From NCBI RefSeq assembly GCF_026625705.1, contig NZ_CP113059.1:1798001-1862000 (forward strand): a stretch of 64,000 nt of DNA, in the 5' to 3' direction. The stretch comes from Pedobacter sp. SL55. Lineage in GTDB: Bacteria; Bacteroidota; Bacteroidia; Sphingobacteriales; Sphingobacteriaceae. A program made the position numbers and the translations under genes. Below the pieces are notes generated by a model. It searched no databases and had not been told where the DNA came from. It was given only the letters and a program-made list of their open reading frames with translations. Shown here one piece after another: positions 1 through 10,072 of this stretch (position 1 is the first letter of the stretch; every line of letters begins with the position of its first letter).

Positions 1-322
1 CAAACCATTTTCGTACAAAAACGAACCCTATTAATTAGTCATGCGTTTAGATTTGTTTTAACCATTTAAAAAAACCCACTTTGTATGAAAATTAACCAAT
101 CAATAGCCATCGCTATTTCCTCAACAGTACCATTTCAAAATTTAAACTTTCTTTTTTATAAGAGAAAAAACTGCTTGTAAAAGGCCAATTTACAAATTGG
201 GATTTTCTGTAGGCATTCGTCAAAATTATAAAAAGATGTGCTACAGTTTGTCCTATAAACTTCAGCTTATGCTAACCTTTTACCAAGATTTTAACCAAAT
301 AAATAACCATAAAATTAAATGT
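1..322. other. Intergenic leader without recognised gene
   Basis: AT-rich, non-coding stretch before the first gene. I see no RNA gene, repeat or strong terminator in it. Any upstream gene lies outside the window. The promoter of the beta-helix protein gene presumably lies here, but I could not assign it. Confidence 0.5.
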
Positions 323-2453
323 ATGAGAAACCTTTATCTAAAAATTTTAATCGTATGCCTATTCGCAATAAGCGCTAATGCACAAACTACTTATTATGTA
401 AAAACAGACGGTACTGCCGGGGCCGCAGCCACTAGTTGGAGCAATGCATCTAATAATTTGCAAGAAGTAATTAATGCAGCAACTGCTGGCGATAAAATTT
501 TTGTGGCAAGCGGCAACTTACCTGCCAAGTAGCATTACCAATACCGTAGGTATGGTAAGTAGCAGAGATTATGCTTTTGTGCTTAAAAATGGAGTGAGCG
601 TTTTTGGTGGTTTTACAGGTACAGAGGCTAATGAAAACGAGCGTACAGCGGTTAACCTAACCGTTTTAAGTGGAGATTTAGCGGGTAATGATGTAGCAGA
701 AACTACCGCAAATGCAACAAATTACATGACACTTAATAAAGCAGACAATGCTTACCATGTGGTATTGGCCATTGGTATAACTCATACTACAATTTTTGAT
801 GGCTTTACAATAACAAAAGGAGATGCTTCAGCAACTACAGCATCAACCTTAACAATTAATGGAGAAATTATTGATAGAAGACTGGGAGGTGGTATGTATA
901 TTCTAAACTCTGGTGCCGATTTCGTGATTTCTAATGTTACCGCAACCATTAATAGAGCCAATTTTGATACAGATGGTGCCGGTGGTGGTTTTTATATCAA
1001 TACAAGTAGCCCTACAATAAAAGATTGTGTAGTAACAAAAAATTACAGCACCCATGCAACACCTAAATCGGCAGGGGCTAATTATGGCTCTGGTATGTCT
1101 ATCGTTTTAGCTAGTAGTCCAATAGTAACCAATACCGTTTTCTCAGAAAATTTTGGAGGTTCTGGTGGTGCTGTAGGTATAAATGGTGGTGCAACTAATG
1201 ATTGCAGTCCGTTATTTACAAATTGTACATTTAGGCTTAATAGGGGTAATACAAGGGCGGGAGCTGTAGATGTAAGATCAAGCACACCTGTGTTTACTGC
1301 CTGTCTATTCTCTGAAAATACTGCTATGGGGAATAGCGGAGGAGGCGTTTATAATTATAGCGGTAGACCCTCGTTTTTGAATAATATTTTTCACAAAAAT
1401 TATGCTTCTACTTCTAATGGAGCAGCCTATGGTTCTCAAAATGGAAACTATGGTGCTGTTTTTCGCAATAACACATTTTTCGATAATAGAAATATTTATG
1501 GTAGCACGCTAAATTATAGTGCAGGTATATTCGCTTCGGCAGTAGGCACTAGCTCAGATTATCCTGATAAAAAAACGTATTTATACAATAACCTGTTTTT
1601 TGGTAGCGTGGCGCAATACAACAGTAATAAGACCACTATAGATTTTTTTATTATCGATCCTTTATTAATTGGGGCAATAAATCATAATCTCATTCAACAA
1701 ACTGCGTATACAGAGAACGGTACAAATAATAAAACTAACATGAACCCTCTTTTTATTAATACCACGCTTGGGCACACAAGTTTTTTAGCGCCAGGTAATG
1801 CTAGTGCGGCTAAAGATGCTGGTGTAGATAGCGAGAATAGTACCGCACTTGATTTCAACGGGCGAGCTCGTAAAAATGGTACCATCGATATTGGTGCAGT
1901 AGAGTATTACACGGTTTTGCCGGTGTCTTTTATCAGCTTTGCGGCAAAAGCAACTACAAATGGGGTGCAACTTAGCTGGAAGGTTGCTTCCGAAATCAAT
2001 CACAAACAATACATTATTAGCCGCAGCACAGATGGAGAAAACTACAGTTTGGTTACCAAGGTTAAAGGTTCGGAAAGTACAGTAGGACCACAAAGTTACG
2101 GTATTACCGATCAATTAGCTGCCCAAGGTACTTACTATTACCAACTACATCAAGAAGATTTAGACGGAACGATAAATTACTTAGCTACACAGGTAGTAAA
2201 AACAGGCTTTTCTACTCCTACTGCAAATGTTTATCCTAATCCAGCTAAAGATAAAGTAGCCATTGCACTAAAGCCTGGTGTTTATAGCCATTACAGTTTG
2301 GCAGCAATGCATGGAAATGTAGTGTTAAATGGTAAGATTAGCAATAAAGACGAGCTTATTAACCTTAATTTATCCAACCTGTCTTCTGGCATATATATTA
2401 TAAAGTTAGATGGAGCAAACGGTAGTACAGCTTTGAGAGTAATAAAAATTTAG
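323..2453 (+). pseudogene. Secreted parallel beta-helix protein with type IX sorting domain, single-base frameshift
   Basis: Predicted cell-surface or secreted protein. The ATG at 323 begins a signal peptide ending in SANAQ, followed by YYVKTDGTAG, typical of right-handed beta-helix (choice-of-anchor/pectate-lyase-fold) proteins. The middle is rich in Gly/Asn rungs. The last ~80 residues (from NVYPNPAKDK to the end) match the Por secretion C-terminal sorting domain, so export by the type IX system is inferred. The reading frame breaks at about 515: the first frame stops at 530-532, while the second continues to 2453. Removing one A at 515-516 restores VASGTYLPSS, the expected family sequence. 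Restored length is about 709 residues. The substrate is unknown. The break may be a sequencing indel (see findings). Confidence 0.8.
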
Positions 2454-2480
2454 CTATTGGATCAATTTCCTTTATCTATA

Positions 2481-2513
2481 CCTCGTAGGTTTTTTAAACT
2501 TACGAGGTTTTTT
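2481..2513 (+). terminator. Rho-independent terminator after beta-helix gene
   Basis: A 12-bp stem (cctcgtaggttt paired with aaacttacgagg, one G-U pair), a 3-base loop and then a T run, 28 bases after the stop codon. The following ~250 bases to the OmpA gene hold only AT-rich leader sequence. Confidence 0.85.
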
Positions 2514-2763
2514 ATGATTAAAATTTTCGAAACTTTAAAAGATTAGACATGAAATAAAATGCCCACTTTGTCCGTTTATTTAGGTTTCAATTTTTATAAG
2601 TGTATAGCAAAGCACACACTTCTTTTGTTTTAATTATTTTGAAATTCAATATAAGTATTTGTAAATCAATGTTTTTTGTGTTTTGTAACAATAATGCTAT
2701 TTCGTTTGGTACATCTATTGACAATCTGTGAGCATTAAACAGATACTTATTAAAGTAAATATT

Positions 2764-4086
2764 ATGAAACTAAATTTCTTAAAAATTTTCCCAGTTGCAT
2801 TAGCTGGTCTAATCATTGGAAACAGTGCAGAAGCTCAAGAAGCAATGGGCACAAAACCATCTTTTAAAACTTGGTCTATCGGATTAAATGGTGGTGCGTT
2901 AACTGGTGTTTCGCCTCTGGGTGGTCAAAACGACTTCTCAAATTGGAAATCTAGCTTAGGCTATGGTTTGTATATCAAAAAGCAAATTACGCCAGGTTTT
3001 GCATTACGTTTAGATGGAGTTAGAGGCAAAGTAAAGGGAGATAACAGCGAGCCATTTAATGACGGAACCGTAATGGCTAGTCCAGTTGCATCTTATGAAA
3101 CCGATTTGAGATATTCGGCTAGCTTAAGTGCGCAAGTAAACATGGTAAACTGGAGCATGTTTAGCCAAAGTAACAATGCACAATTGTACGCTTTAGCTGG
3201 AGGTGGTTTGGTAAACTACAAAACAACCGTGGTACCTACAGGATCTACTACTGAAATAACTGGTGATGCCGTTAATAAATTTGTGGTACCAGTAGGTGTT
3301 GGTGCAAAATTCCGTTTATCAGAAGGTGTTAACTTTGATTTAGGTTGGACAATTAACTTTGTTGATGGCGACGAGTTTGATGGCTATACAGCAAGAGGTA
3401 ACAACGATAAATACAACTATGCTTATGCTGGTTTAGAGTTTGCTTTAGGTGGTGGAAAACAATTAGCTTTCTACAGCCCAGTTGCAGCAACTTATCAAGA
3501 AGCTTTAGCCGCAAAAAACACTGCTAATGCGTTAAAATCTGATTTAGATGCTCAAAAAGCAGAAAATGCTAAACTACGTACCGAAATGAGCGACCTATTG
3601 AAAGATAGCGATGGAGACGGAGTTGCAGACAAATTAGACAAGTGCCCTAACACACCTGCTGGTACAGTGGTAGATGGTTCTGGTTGTCCTTTAAAAGTGC
3701 CTGCACCACAAGTTACAGAAAGAGTAATTGTTACCGAGGCAGATCGTAAAGTAGTTAAAGATGCGATTTCTAACTTAGAGTTCGATTTGGGTAAAGCAAC
3801 TATCCGTTCTAAATCTTACGAAACCTTAAACAGAGTAGCTGCTTTATTGGTAGAGAAAAACTTTAGCTTAAAACTAGCTGGTCACACAGATATCACCGGT
3901 TCTAGAGAGTTGAACTTACGTTTATCTAAAGAAAGAGCAGAGTCTGTAAAAGCTTACTTGGTTTCTCAAGGTGCTAACGCTTCTAGAATTGAAGCAACAG
4001 GTTATGGCCCAGACCAACCAATTGCATCTAACAAAACGGCCGAAGGTCGTCAACAAAACAGAAGGGTAGAGTTTACACTTTACTAA
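2764..4086 (+). CDS. OmpA family outer-membrane protein
   Basis: Outer-membrane barrel linked to peptidoglycan. The ATG at 2764 starts a clear signal peptide (cleavage near AEAQ); an upstream in-frame start adds 12 residues without signal-peptide character. N-terminal ~220 residues look like an 8-strand OmpA-type barrel. Next come a short helical linker and a calcium-binding thrombospondin type-3 repeat (DSDGDGVADKLDKCPNTPAG). The C-terminal OmpA/MotB domain includes AGHTDITGS and NRRVEF, which bind diaminopimelate in the family. Length (440 residues) is normal for Bacteroidota OmpA proteins. It is monocistronic, followed by a very strong terminator, fitting an abundant structural protein. 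Confidence 0.93.
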   Translation: MKLNFLKIFPVALAGLIIGNSAEAQEAMGTKPSFKTWSIGLNGGALTGVSPLGGQNDFSNWKSSLGYGLYIKKQITPGFALRLDGVRGKVKGDNSEPFNDGTVMASPVASYETDLRYSASLSAQVNMVNWSMFSQSNNAQLYALAGGGLVNYKTTVVPTGSTTEITGDAVNKFVVPVGVGAKFRLSEGVNFDLGWTINFVDGDEFDGYTARGNNDKYNYAYAGLEFALGGGKQLAFYSPVAATYQEALAAKNTANALKSDLDAQKAENAKLRTEMSDLLKDSDGDGVADKLDKCPNTPAGTVVDGSGCPLKVPAPQVTERVIVTEADRKVVKDAISNLEFDLGKATIRSKSYETLNRVAALLVEKNFSLKLAGHTDITGSRELNLRLSKERAESVKAYLVSQGANASRIEATGYGPDQPIASNKTAEGRQQNRRVEFTLY

Positions 4087-4104
4087 GCTGTACATCATAT
4101 ATGA

Positions 4105-4144
4105 AAACAGTAACGGCCCCAAATTTTTGGGGCCGTTACTGTTT
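4105..4144 (+). terminator. Strong terminator after ompA-family gene
   Basis: A perfect 19-bp inverted repeat with a 2-base centre, GC-rich in the middle and with A and T tracts at the outer ends, begins 18 bases after the stop codon. It can act in both directions. Confidence 0.9.
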
Positions 4145-4545
4145 AATCGCTATTTAACGTGGGTTCGGGATAAGAAAATTATGCTATTTGCTAGCGATAG
4201 CGCTTCAAATCTTCGTTCAGCTAATTTTCGGTCTCTTATTTTTCGGGCCGCACCAATGAGCCAAAGCATTTTCTTTGAAAGAAACCTGCGGAGCAAGCAT
4301 GAAGACAATTAAAAACAAAAGCTACACTGAATAAATAAGCAACCGAGAGTTTATCAGCAAAGCTGATGAGCTCCGTAAACTCCGGTTTTGTTACTTTTTG
4401 CGGTCAACCTGCGAAGCAAGCTTGAAGGCAATTAAAAACATAAAGAAATTCTGAAAAAAAGTAAGAGCCCAGTGGCGGCGAGCTAAAAAAATACGTTCAA
4501 TGCGAATTTCTGAAGAATTATAAATACACTTAACCCGAACTCACG
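4145..4545. repeat. Non-coding repeat-rich gap with inverted ends
   Basis: About 400 bases without a credible gene. Near its ends lie matching inverted segments: gtgggttcgggataag near 4160 and its near-complement cttaacccgaactcac near 4530. Inside, two related ~30-base blocks around ctgcggagcaagc (4288) and ctgcgaagcaagc (4410) are each followed by gaagacaattaaaaaca or gaaggcaattaaaaaca. A cruciform-prone stretch (gagttta...taaactc enclosing tcagcaaagctga) lies near 4347-4382. It looks like a degenerate palindromic or MITE-like element; no transposase is present. Confidence 0.5.
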
Positions 4546-5019
4546 CTATTTACATTCAGTTAACGAAAAATCAAATTTTCCTTTTTCAAAATTGATGGGT
4601 TTGTCTTTTACAAAGTAAGATCTGCCTAAGGTAGTTTCGATTACGCCAACTCCCATTTTTAAGTTACTTCCGCTTTTTAAGAAAGCCAAGGGATTGGAAA
4701 ATTCGTTACCTCCCTCTCCAACTTTAAAACTGTAATCTACATAAAGTGTATCGCCTTTAAATTCTCCTCGTACAATTCCCTCGTTTTTTGGTTTGTGCGC
4801 ATAGCGGATTACCAAATCTCCTTCTACTTTAGTGCTATCCGTAATTTTAAGCTTTAGCAGCGCACTGTCGCCTTCAAAGGCAGAAGTGTAACATTGTGTA
4901 ATGGTATCAACAACTTTGGCCTTATCATTTCTCGATTGGTTATTGCCACTTTGGCTACAACTGTATGCTAATGGAAGTGCTAAAAATGCATACGCTAAAT
5001 GTTTAAGTTTCATGTTCAT
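4546..5019 (-). CDS. Hypothetical lipoprotein
   Basis: A 157-residue predicted lipoprotein. The start at 5019 gives a signal peptide with lipobox LAYSC, so lipidation at the Cys is inferred; an upstream start would add 19 residues with no signal character. The mature part is Ser/Asn/Lys-rich at first. It then contains a beta-rich segment with DSTKVEGDLVIRYAHK and a paired description-like pattern found in small Bacteroidota lipoproteins of unknown function. I do not recognise a named family. It is transcribed away from the repeat gap and lies downstream of the symporter, separated from it by a terminator. Confidence 0.75.
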   Translation of the reverse strand: MNMKLKHLAYAFLALPLAYSCSQSGNNQSRNDKAKVVDTITQCYTSAFEGDSALLKLKITDSTKVEGDLVIRYAHKPKNEGIVRGEFKGDTLYVDYSFKVGEGGNEFSNPLAFLKSGSNLKMGVGVIETTLGRSYFVKDKPINFEKGKFDFSLTECK

Positions 5020-5134
5020 CGTTTTTATGTTTAATACATTAATATAAATTTTCTCTCTTGTTATGAGAGATAGCATAAGTTACGAATATTAACTTTTGTT
5101 TGGTAAACAGATGAAATTGGGAATACTTTTCCAT

Positions 5135-5165
5135 AAAAAAAAGCATCCAAATTTTGGATGCTTTT
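5135..5165 (-). terminator. Terminator of the xylose operon
   Basis: Stem of about 10 bp (aaaagcatcc with ggatgctttt, loop aaatttt). Read on the minus strand it ends in a run of eight T. It lies 20 bases past the symporter stop codon. Confidence 0.85.
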
Positions 5166-5184
5166 AGAAGTTATAATAATTGAT

Positions 5185-6872
5185 CTACCAATAAACGGTA
5201 TAAAGCGCAACAATAATTCCGATAATTAGCAATGCCCCAACGGCAAATTTAGAGTCGGTTCTGAACATTTTGGTATCTACTTCTAAGCCATTTGGCACAA
5301 TACCTCGTCTGTTTTCGAGTATGCTGATGATGTACATGCCCAATACCGCAAATAAGAATACAAATCCCATTCTATCTAAAAATGGAATTTCGTAGATTAA
5401 ACTGCCATCTTTTTGTAATACCTGTTTAGAGAAACCCATAGGGTTTAAAAATTCTAAATCTACCCACTTAGGCATTATTTTGAAGATAACCGATAAAGCG
5501 AAACCTCCGATTGTAGCAAATAACGCTGCATTGCTGGTTGTTTTTTTCCAAAAGAAACCTAAGATAAACATGGCGAAGATACCGGGAGATACGAAACCTG
5601 TGTACTCTTGTATAAACTCAAATCCACCTTTTTTATCGATGCCTAAAAATGGCGCAATTAATACGGCTACCAACATCGAAATTACAATGGTTGCTCGTCC
5701 TATCCAAACTTGTTTTTTCTCATCAGCCTCTGGGTTGATTCTTTTTTGTAGATATCTAAAGTGAAAATAGTAGCGATACTATTCGCTTTACCCGCTAATG
5801 AAGCTACAACGGCAGCAGTAAGGGCGGCGAAAGAAAGTCCTTTTAAACCAGATGGCAATAAGTTTAACAATACAGGATAAGCCTTATCTTGCACCAGTTC
5901 GCCATTTACCATCATTTCTTGTTGGAAATAACCGTTTTGGTAAAGTACATAAGCCGCAATACCTGGAAGTACCACAATAACAGGCATTAATATTTTAAGA
6001 AAAGCAGCAAATAAAATTCCTCTACGAGCTGTTTTTAAATCGGCACCTAAAGCTCTTTGCGTGATGTACTGATTACATCCCCAGTAGTTCAAGTTCACAA
6101 TCCACATACCGCCAAATAATACTGTTAAACCTGGTAAACTGATATAATGTGGGTTGTCTTGTTTCAATATCATGTGGAAATGGCTATCGGCTTGTTGCGT
6201 GATGTACTTAAAACCTTCTACTGCGCCTTCAGTACCAAAATGTTTCGCTACCAAGTCAAGTGCTAGGTAAGTGGTTGCTAATCCTCCTAAAATCAAAAAG
6301 AAAACCTGTATTACATCTGTAAAACCGATTACTTTCATGCCTCCCAAAGTGATGATTACCGCAAATACCGCTAAAAATATCATGCAAGCGGTTAAACTAA
6401 TGCCAGATATACTACTAATGGCCAATGCTCCCAAAAACAAGATAGAAGTAAGGTTAACCACTACATACAATAACAGCCAGAAAACGGCCATAATCATAGC
6501 TACGGTGCCATTATACCGCTGGTGTAGAAACTGCGGCATGGTGTAGATTTTGTTTTTTAGGTATACTGGAATAAAGAATACAGCTACCACTATTAAAGTT
6601 GCTGCGGCCATCCATTCGTAAGTTGCAATGGCAAGCCCCATGGTAAAGCCGTTACCACTCATTCCAATAAACTGCTCGGCAGAAATATTAGAAGCAATTA
6701 GCGAAGCCCCAATTGCCCACCACGTTAAGGAGCCTTCGGCAAGGAAATAATCTTTAGAATCTGATACTTTTGATTTTTTCTTGTAATAGATGTAGAAGCC
6801 ATAAGCTGCAACAATTACAAAATATACAAAGAACACAATATAGTCCTTTATATCTAGCACATTACTGTTCAT
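5185..6872 (-). pseudogene. Sodium/sugar symporter (SSS family), probable xylose transporter, frameshifted in an A6 run
   Basis: Integral membrane sodium:solute symporter of the SGLT/SSS family, start at 6872. The N-terminal two thirds carry helices and the motif AIGASLIASNISAEQFIGM, followed by EWMAA and a CNQYITQRALGA motif. Inferred substrate is xylose, because xylA, xylB and a LacI regulator are immediately upstream on the same strand. As read, the frame stops at 5700 after DIYKKESTQRL. Adding one A to the A6 run (plus-strand T6 at 5742-5747) restores DIYKKRINPEADEKKQVWIG and joins the rest down to 5185, about 562 residues. The helices of both parts are intact, so a sequencing indel is more likely than true loss. 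Confidence 0.87.
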
Positions 6873-7000
6873 TTAGTTTTGGTTTATTTGAGGTTAGGTT
6901 GTTTGTTAACAATCAAATGTATTGTTCGTAAATTATAAAAACAATAGTTTGCGTGTTAAAAGTACACTTAGCGCATTGCTAAGTGTACGCTAAGGAAAAA

Positions 7001-8332
7001 TTAAATGTATCTGTTAATTAAGTTTTCGATGTATTCTTGTTTGCCACTTCTTACTTCTGGTTCTCCGTTTTCTGCAGCATAGTTTCTTAGGTCTTCTAGC
7101 GTTAAATTACCTTTTTCAAAATCGGCACCTTTTCCGCTGTCAAAAGAGGCATAACGGTCGGTCCTAATTTTTTTGTAATCAGATTTTTGGAGAATATTAT
7201 CAGCGGTAATTAGTGCTCTGGCAAATAAATCCATGCCACCAATGTGCGCATAAAATAAATCTTTCTGATCGGTAGAATTTCTGCGGATTTTAGCATCGAA
7301 ATTAACGCCACCGCCTTGTAAGCCGCCACCTTCTAAAATAATCAGCATGGCTTCGGTAAGTTCGTTAATGTCGTTAGGGAACTGATCGGTATCCCAGCCA
7401 TTTTGGTAGTCGCCACGGTTGGCGTCGATAGAGCCCAACAAACCATTGTCAACAGCTACTTGTAGCTCGTGTTGGAAAGTATGGCCGGCTAAAGTGGCGT
7501 GGTTTACTTCTAGGTTCAATTTAAAATCTTCCAATAAATCATATTGTTGCAAGAAAGATTTTACCGTTGCCGCATCGTAATCGTATTGGTGTTTGGATGG
7601 TTCACAAGGCTTAGGTTCAATAAAGAATGTGCCTTTAAAACCATTTTTACGGGCATAATCTTTAGCTGCATGCAAGAATTTCGCTAGGTGCTCTTGTTCA
7701 CGTTTCATATTGGTGTTCAACAAGCTCATGTAACCTTCTCTGCCACCCCAGAAAACGTAGTTCTCGCCACCTAAAGCAATGGTTGCGTCTAAAGCTGCTT
7801 TCACTTGTGCGCCACCGTGGGCTAAAACGTGAAAATCAGGATTGGTTGCCGCACCGTTCATGTAACGTTGGTGACTGAACAAATTTGCCGTACCCCAAAG
7901 TAATTTAACACCACTTTCTGCCTGTTTTTGTTTGGCGTAATCAACAATTGCCTGCAGGCGACGCTCATTTTCCACAACGTTATCGGTGTAGTCAACCAAA
8001 TCCACATCGTGGAAACAGTAGTAAGGCAGCTGCATCTTAGTGATAAATTCAAAAGCAGCATCCATTTTGTCTTTAGCACGTTCTACAGCATCAGTCTTTG
8101 CATCCCATGGGAAAATATGTGTTGCCCCACCGAAAGGATCTGCTCCGTTGCCATTAAACGAATGCCAGTACGCACAAGCAAATTTAAAATGCTCGTTCAT
8201 AGTTTTGCCTGCTACTACTTTGTTGGCATCGTACCATCTAAAAGCAAGTGGGTTATGGCTTTCTAAACCTTCGTACTGGATTTGGTCTATACCACTAAAA
8301 AATTCTTTTTCTCCTTTAACTACTTTTGTCAT
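7001..8332 (-). CDS. xylA: Xylose isomerase
   Basis: Converts D-xylose to D-xylulose in the cytoplasm, the first step of the isomerase pathway. All 443 residues align by eye with the long class II form. Visible features: FHDVDLV with the catalytic His, the VFWGGREGY motif, [14 protein letters not shown] (metal ligands), [11 protein letters not shown], and [17 protein letters not shown]. The length is usual for Bacteroidota XylA. It lies between xylB upstream (89-base gap) and the symporter downstream (128-base gap) and is probably cotranscribed with them. No missing catalytic residue was seen. Confidence 0.97.
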   Translation of the reverse strand: MTKVVKGEKEFFSGIDQIQYEGLESHNPLAFRWYDANKVVAGKTMNEHFKFACAYWHSFNGNGADPFGGATHIFPWDAKTDAVERAKDKMDAAFEFITKMQLPYYCFHDVDLVDYTDNVVENERRLQAIVDYAKQKQAESGVKLLWGTANLFSHQRYMNGAATNPDFHVLAHGGAQVKAALDATIALGGENYVFWGGREGYMSLLNTNMKREQEHLAKFLHAAKDYARKNGFKGTFFIEPKPCEPSKHQYDYDAATVKSFLQQYDLLEDFKLNLEVNHATLAGHTFQHELQVAVDNGLLGSIDANRGDYQNGWDTDQFPNDINELTEAMLIILEGGGLQGGGVNFDAKIRRNSTDQKDLFYAHIGGMDLFARALITADNILQKSDYKKIRTDRYASFDSGKGADFEKGNLTLEDLRNYAAENGEPEVRSGKQEYIENLINRYI

Positions 8333-8421
8333 TGTTGTTGTTTTAATGTTTTGGCTGATAAATTATAGTTGATGTTGGATAGTCTTTTTGTTATTTAACA
8401 CTAACCATTGTCAATTAACCA

Positions 8422-9903
8422 TTAGCTCTCTAATTGTCTAACTAATATTTCTTTCCAGTCTTGATAGATTGGCTCGTATGCTTGGGTGTTTTTTGGTTCG
8501 ATGTATTTCAATACTTGATGGTTGGTAAAAGCTTCAGCTGGGCTGCTGAAAATTCCTGCTCCAACACCAGCGCCCAAAGCGGCTCCCACGCTGCCATCGT
8601 TGTCATATAGTTCTACGGGCACATTGGTTAGGTCAACAAAAGTTTGGGCAAATAAATCGCTTAAAAATAGATTGGCTCTGCCGGCCCTAATTACTTTTGG
8701 CTGCATTTGGTTTTCACGCATAATGTCTAAGCCATACCTAAAAGCAAAAGCGATACTTTCTTGCACAGCTCTAAAAATATGCGATTGCGTATGTGTATTG
8801 AGGTCGATGCCAATTAACTGTGCACGTGTATATTTGTTATTCAACATCCGCTCTGCGCCATTACCAAAAGGGAGCGCTTTTAACGATTTGCTGCCAATAG
8901 GAGCTTGCGCTGCAATGTGGTTTAGCTCGTTGTAGCTTAAATAAGGAGCGAAAGTGTGTTTAGCCCAACGATACATGCTGCCTGTGCCATTGATACACAA
9001 CAAAACACCTGTTCTAACTTCTTCGGCGCTGTAGTTTACATGGGCAAAGGTATTTACCCTCGATTGTTTATCGTAAGTTAGTTGATCGCTAACCCCATAA
9101 ATTACGCCCGATGTACCCGCAGTTGCCGCTACTTCTCCGGGTTGTAGTACATTTAATGATAAAGCATTGTTGGGCTGGTCGCCGGCTTTGTAAGCAACTG
9201 GGATGCCCGCTGTTAAACCTAGCAAGCTTGCCACACTTTCTCTTACTTGGCCATGCGATGAAAATAATGGTCTTATTTCTGGAATTACATGGCTATCTAA
9301 GCCGTAATGGTTTAGCACATTTTCAGAAATTTGGTTTTGCTTAAAATCCCAAAATACACCTTCTGATAACGCCGAAATACTGGTGGTAATTTCTCCTGTA
9401 AGTTTCATTGCAATGAAATCTCCAGGCAGCATCATCTTGTCTATTTTACTATAGATTTCAGGCTCGTTTGCTTTTACCCAGGCTAGCTTAGATGCCGTAA
9501 AGTTTCCTGGCGAATTGAGTAAAGTAGCAAGTGATTTTTCGTGTCCAATGCTGTCAAAAGCTTGATTGCCTAACTCAACCGCTCGGCTATCGCACCAAAT
9601 GATAGAATCTCTTAATACTTCCTGATTTTGATCTACCACTACCAAGCCATGCATTTGATAGCCAATGCCAATGGCTTTAATCTCTTTTGGATTGAAGAGC
9701 CGCAAAGCATTTAGTTTAAGTATGGCTTGTTGGGTGTTGTGCCACCAATCCATAGGCGATTGCTCTGCCCAGCCAGGAGCCAAAGATTTAATGGCTGTTT
9801 CTTCTTCTGGATATTGAACAGTGGCTATACTTTTTTGGGTGGCGGCATCTACCACTGCAACTTTTATGGAAGAAGTACCTATATCAATGCCTAATAAATA
9901 CAT
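8422..9903 (-). CDS. xylB: Xylulokinase
   Basis: Phosphorylates D-xylulose to xylulose-5-phosphate, feeding the pentose phosphate pathway. It is a 493-residue FGGY-family kinase. The N-terminal GIDIGTSSIKVAVVD is the phosphate-1 loop. MHGLVVVD, SIIWCDSR and KLAWVKANEP are typical FGGY segments. The C-terminal half has GTSGVIYGVS and RAGRANLFLSDLFAQ for nucleotide binding. It is the first gene of the xyl cluster, and a LacI-type operator sits 24 bases before its start, so regulation by the adjacent LacI protein is inferred. Confidence 0.96.
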   Translation of the reverse strand: MYLLGIDIGTSSIKVAVVDAATQKSIATVQYPEEETAIKSLAPGWAEQSPMDWWHNTQQAILKLNALRLFNPKEIKAIGIGYQMHGLVVVDQNQEVLRDSIIWCDSRAVELGNQAFDSIGHEKSLATLLNSPGNFTASKLAWVKANEPEIYSKIDKMMLPGDFIAMKLTGEITTSISALSEGVFWDFKQNQISENVLNHYGLDSHVIPEIRPLFSSHGQVRESVASLLGLTAGIPVAYKAGDQPNNALSLNVLQPGEVAATAGTSGVIYGVSDQLTYDKQSRVNTFAHVNYSAEEVRTGVLLCINGTGSMYRWAKHTFAPYLSYNELNHIAAQAPIGSKSLKALPFGNGAERMLNNKYTRAQLIGIDLNTHTQSHIFRAVQESIAFAFRYGLDIMRENQMQPKVIRAGRANLFLSDLFAQTFVDLTNVPVELYDNDGSVGAALGAGVGAGIFSSPAEAFTNHQVLKYIEPKNTQAYEPIYQDWKEILVRQLES

Positions 9904-9926
9904 GTTGATGTGATTTTTATATTTGG

Positions 9927-9948
9927 TTTATGCAAACGGTTGCATAAA
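9927..9948 (-). promoter_or_regulatory. LacI-type operator in front of xylB
   Basis: A 22-base near-perfect palindrome (ttatgcaaacggttgcataa core) with a central CG, the pattern bound by LacI/CcpA-type regulators. It lies between the xylB start and the 3' end of the lacI-type gene. A weaker half-match (tatgcaaccgattg) lies just upstream of that regulator near 11090. Confidence 0.75.
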
Positions 9949-10072
9949 GGTAGCTGTTAAATCGATAATGTCAAATATTTTGAAAAAATTTTTGAAATTG
10001 AGTTCGGTTTTTCTTAGAATTTAGTTGATTCTCTTTCCACTAAAGAAGGATCGATAACGATATTTTCGATTT

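Noticed and set aside
197..322. Upstream extension of the beta-helix protein gene to 197
   Set aside because: The added 42 residues have no signal-peptide character, and a normal signal peptide begins at 323.
4127..4312. A 61-codon open frame beginning inside the terminator hairpin
   Set aside because: It starts in the stem-loop and runs through repeat sequence; no plausible protein.
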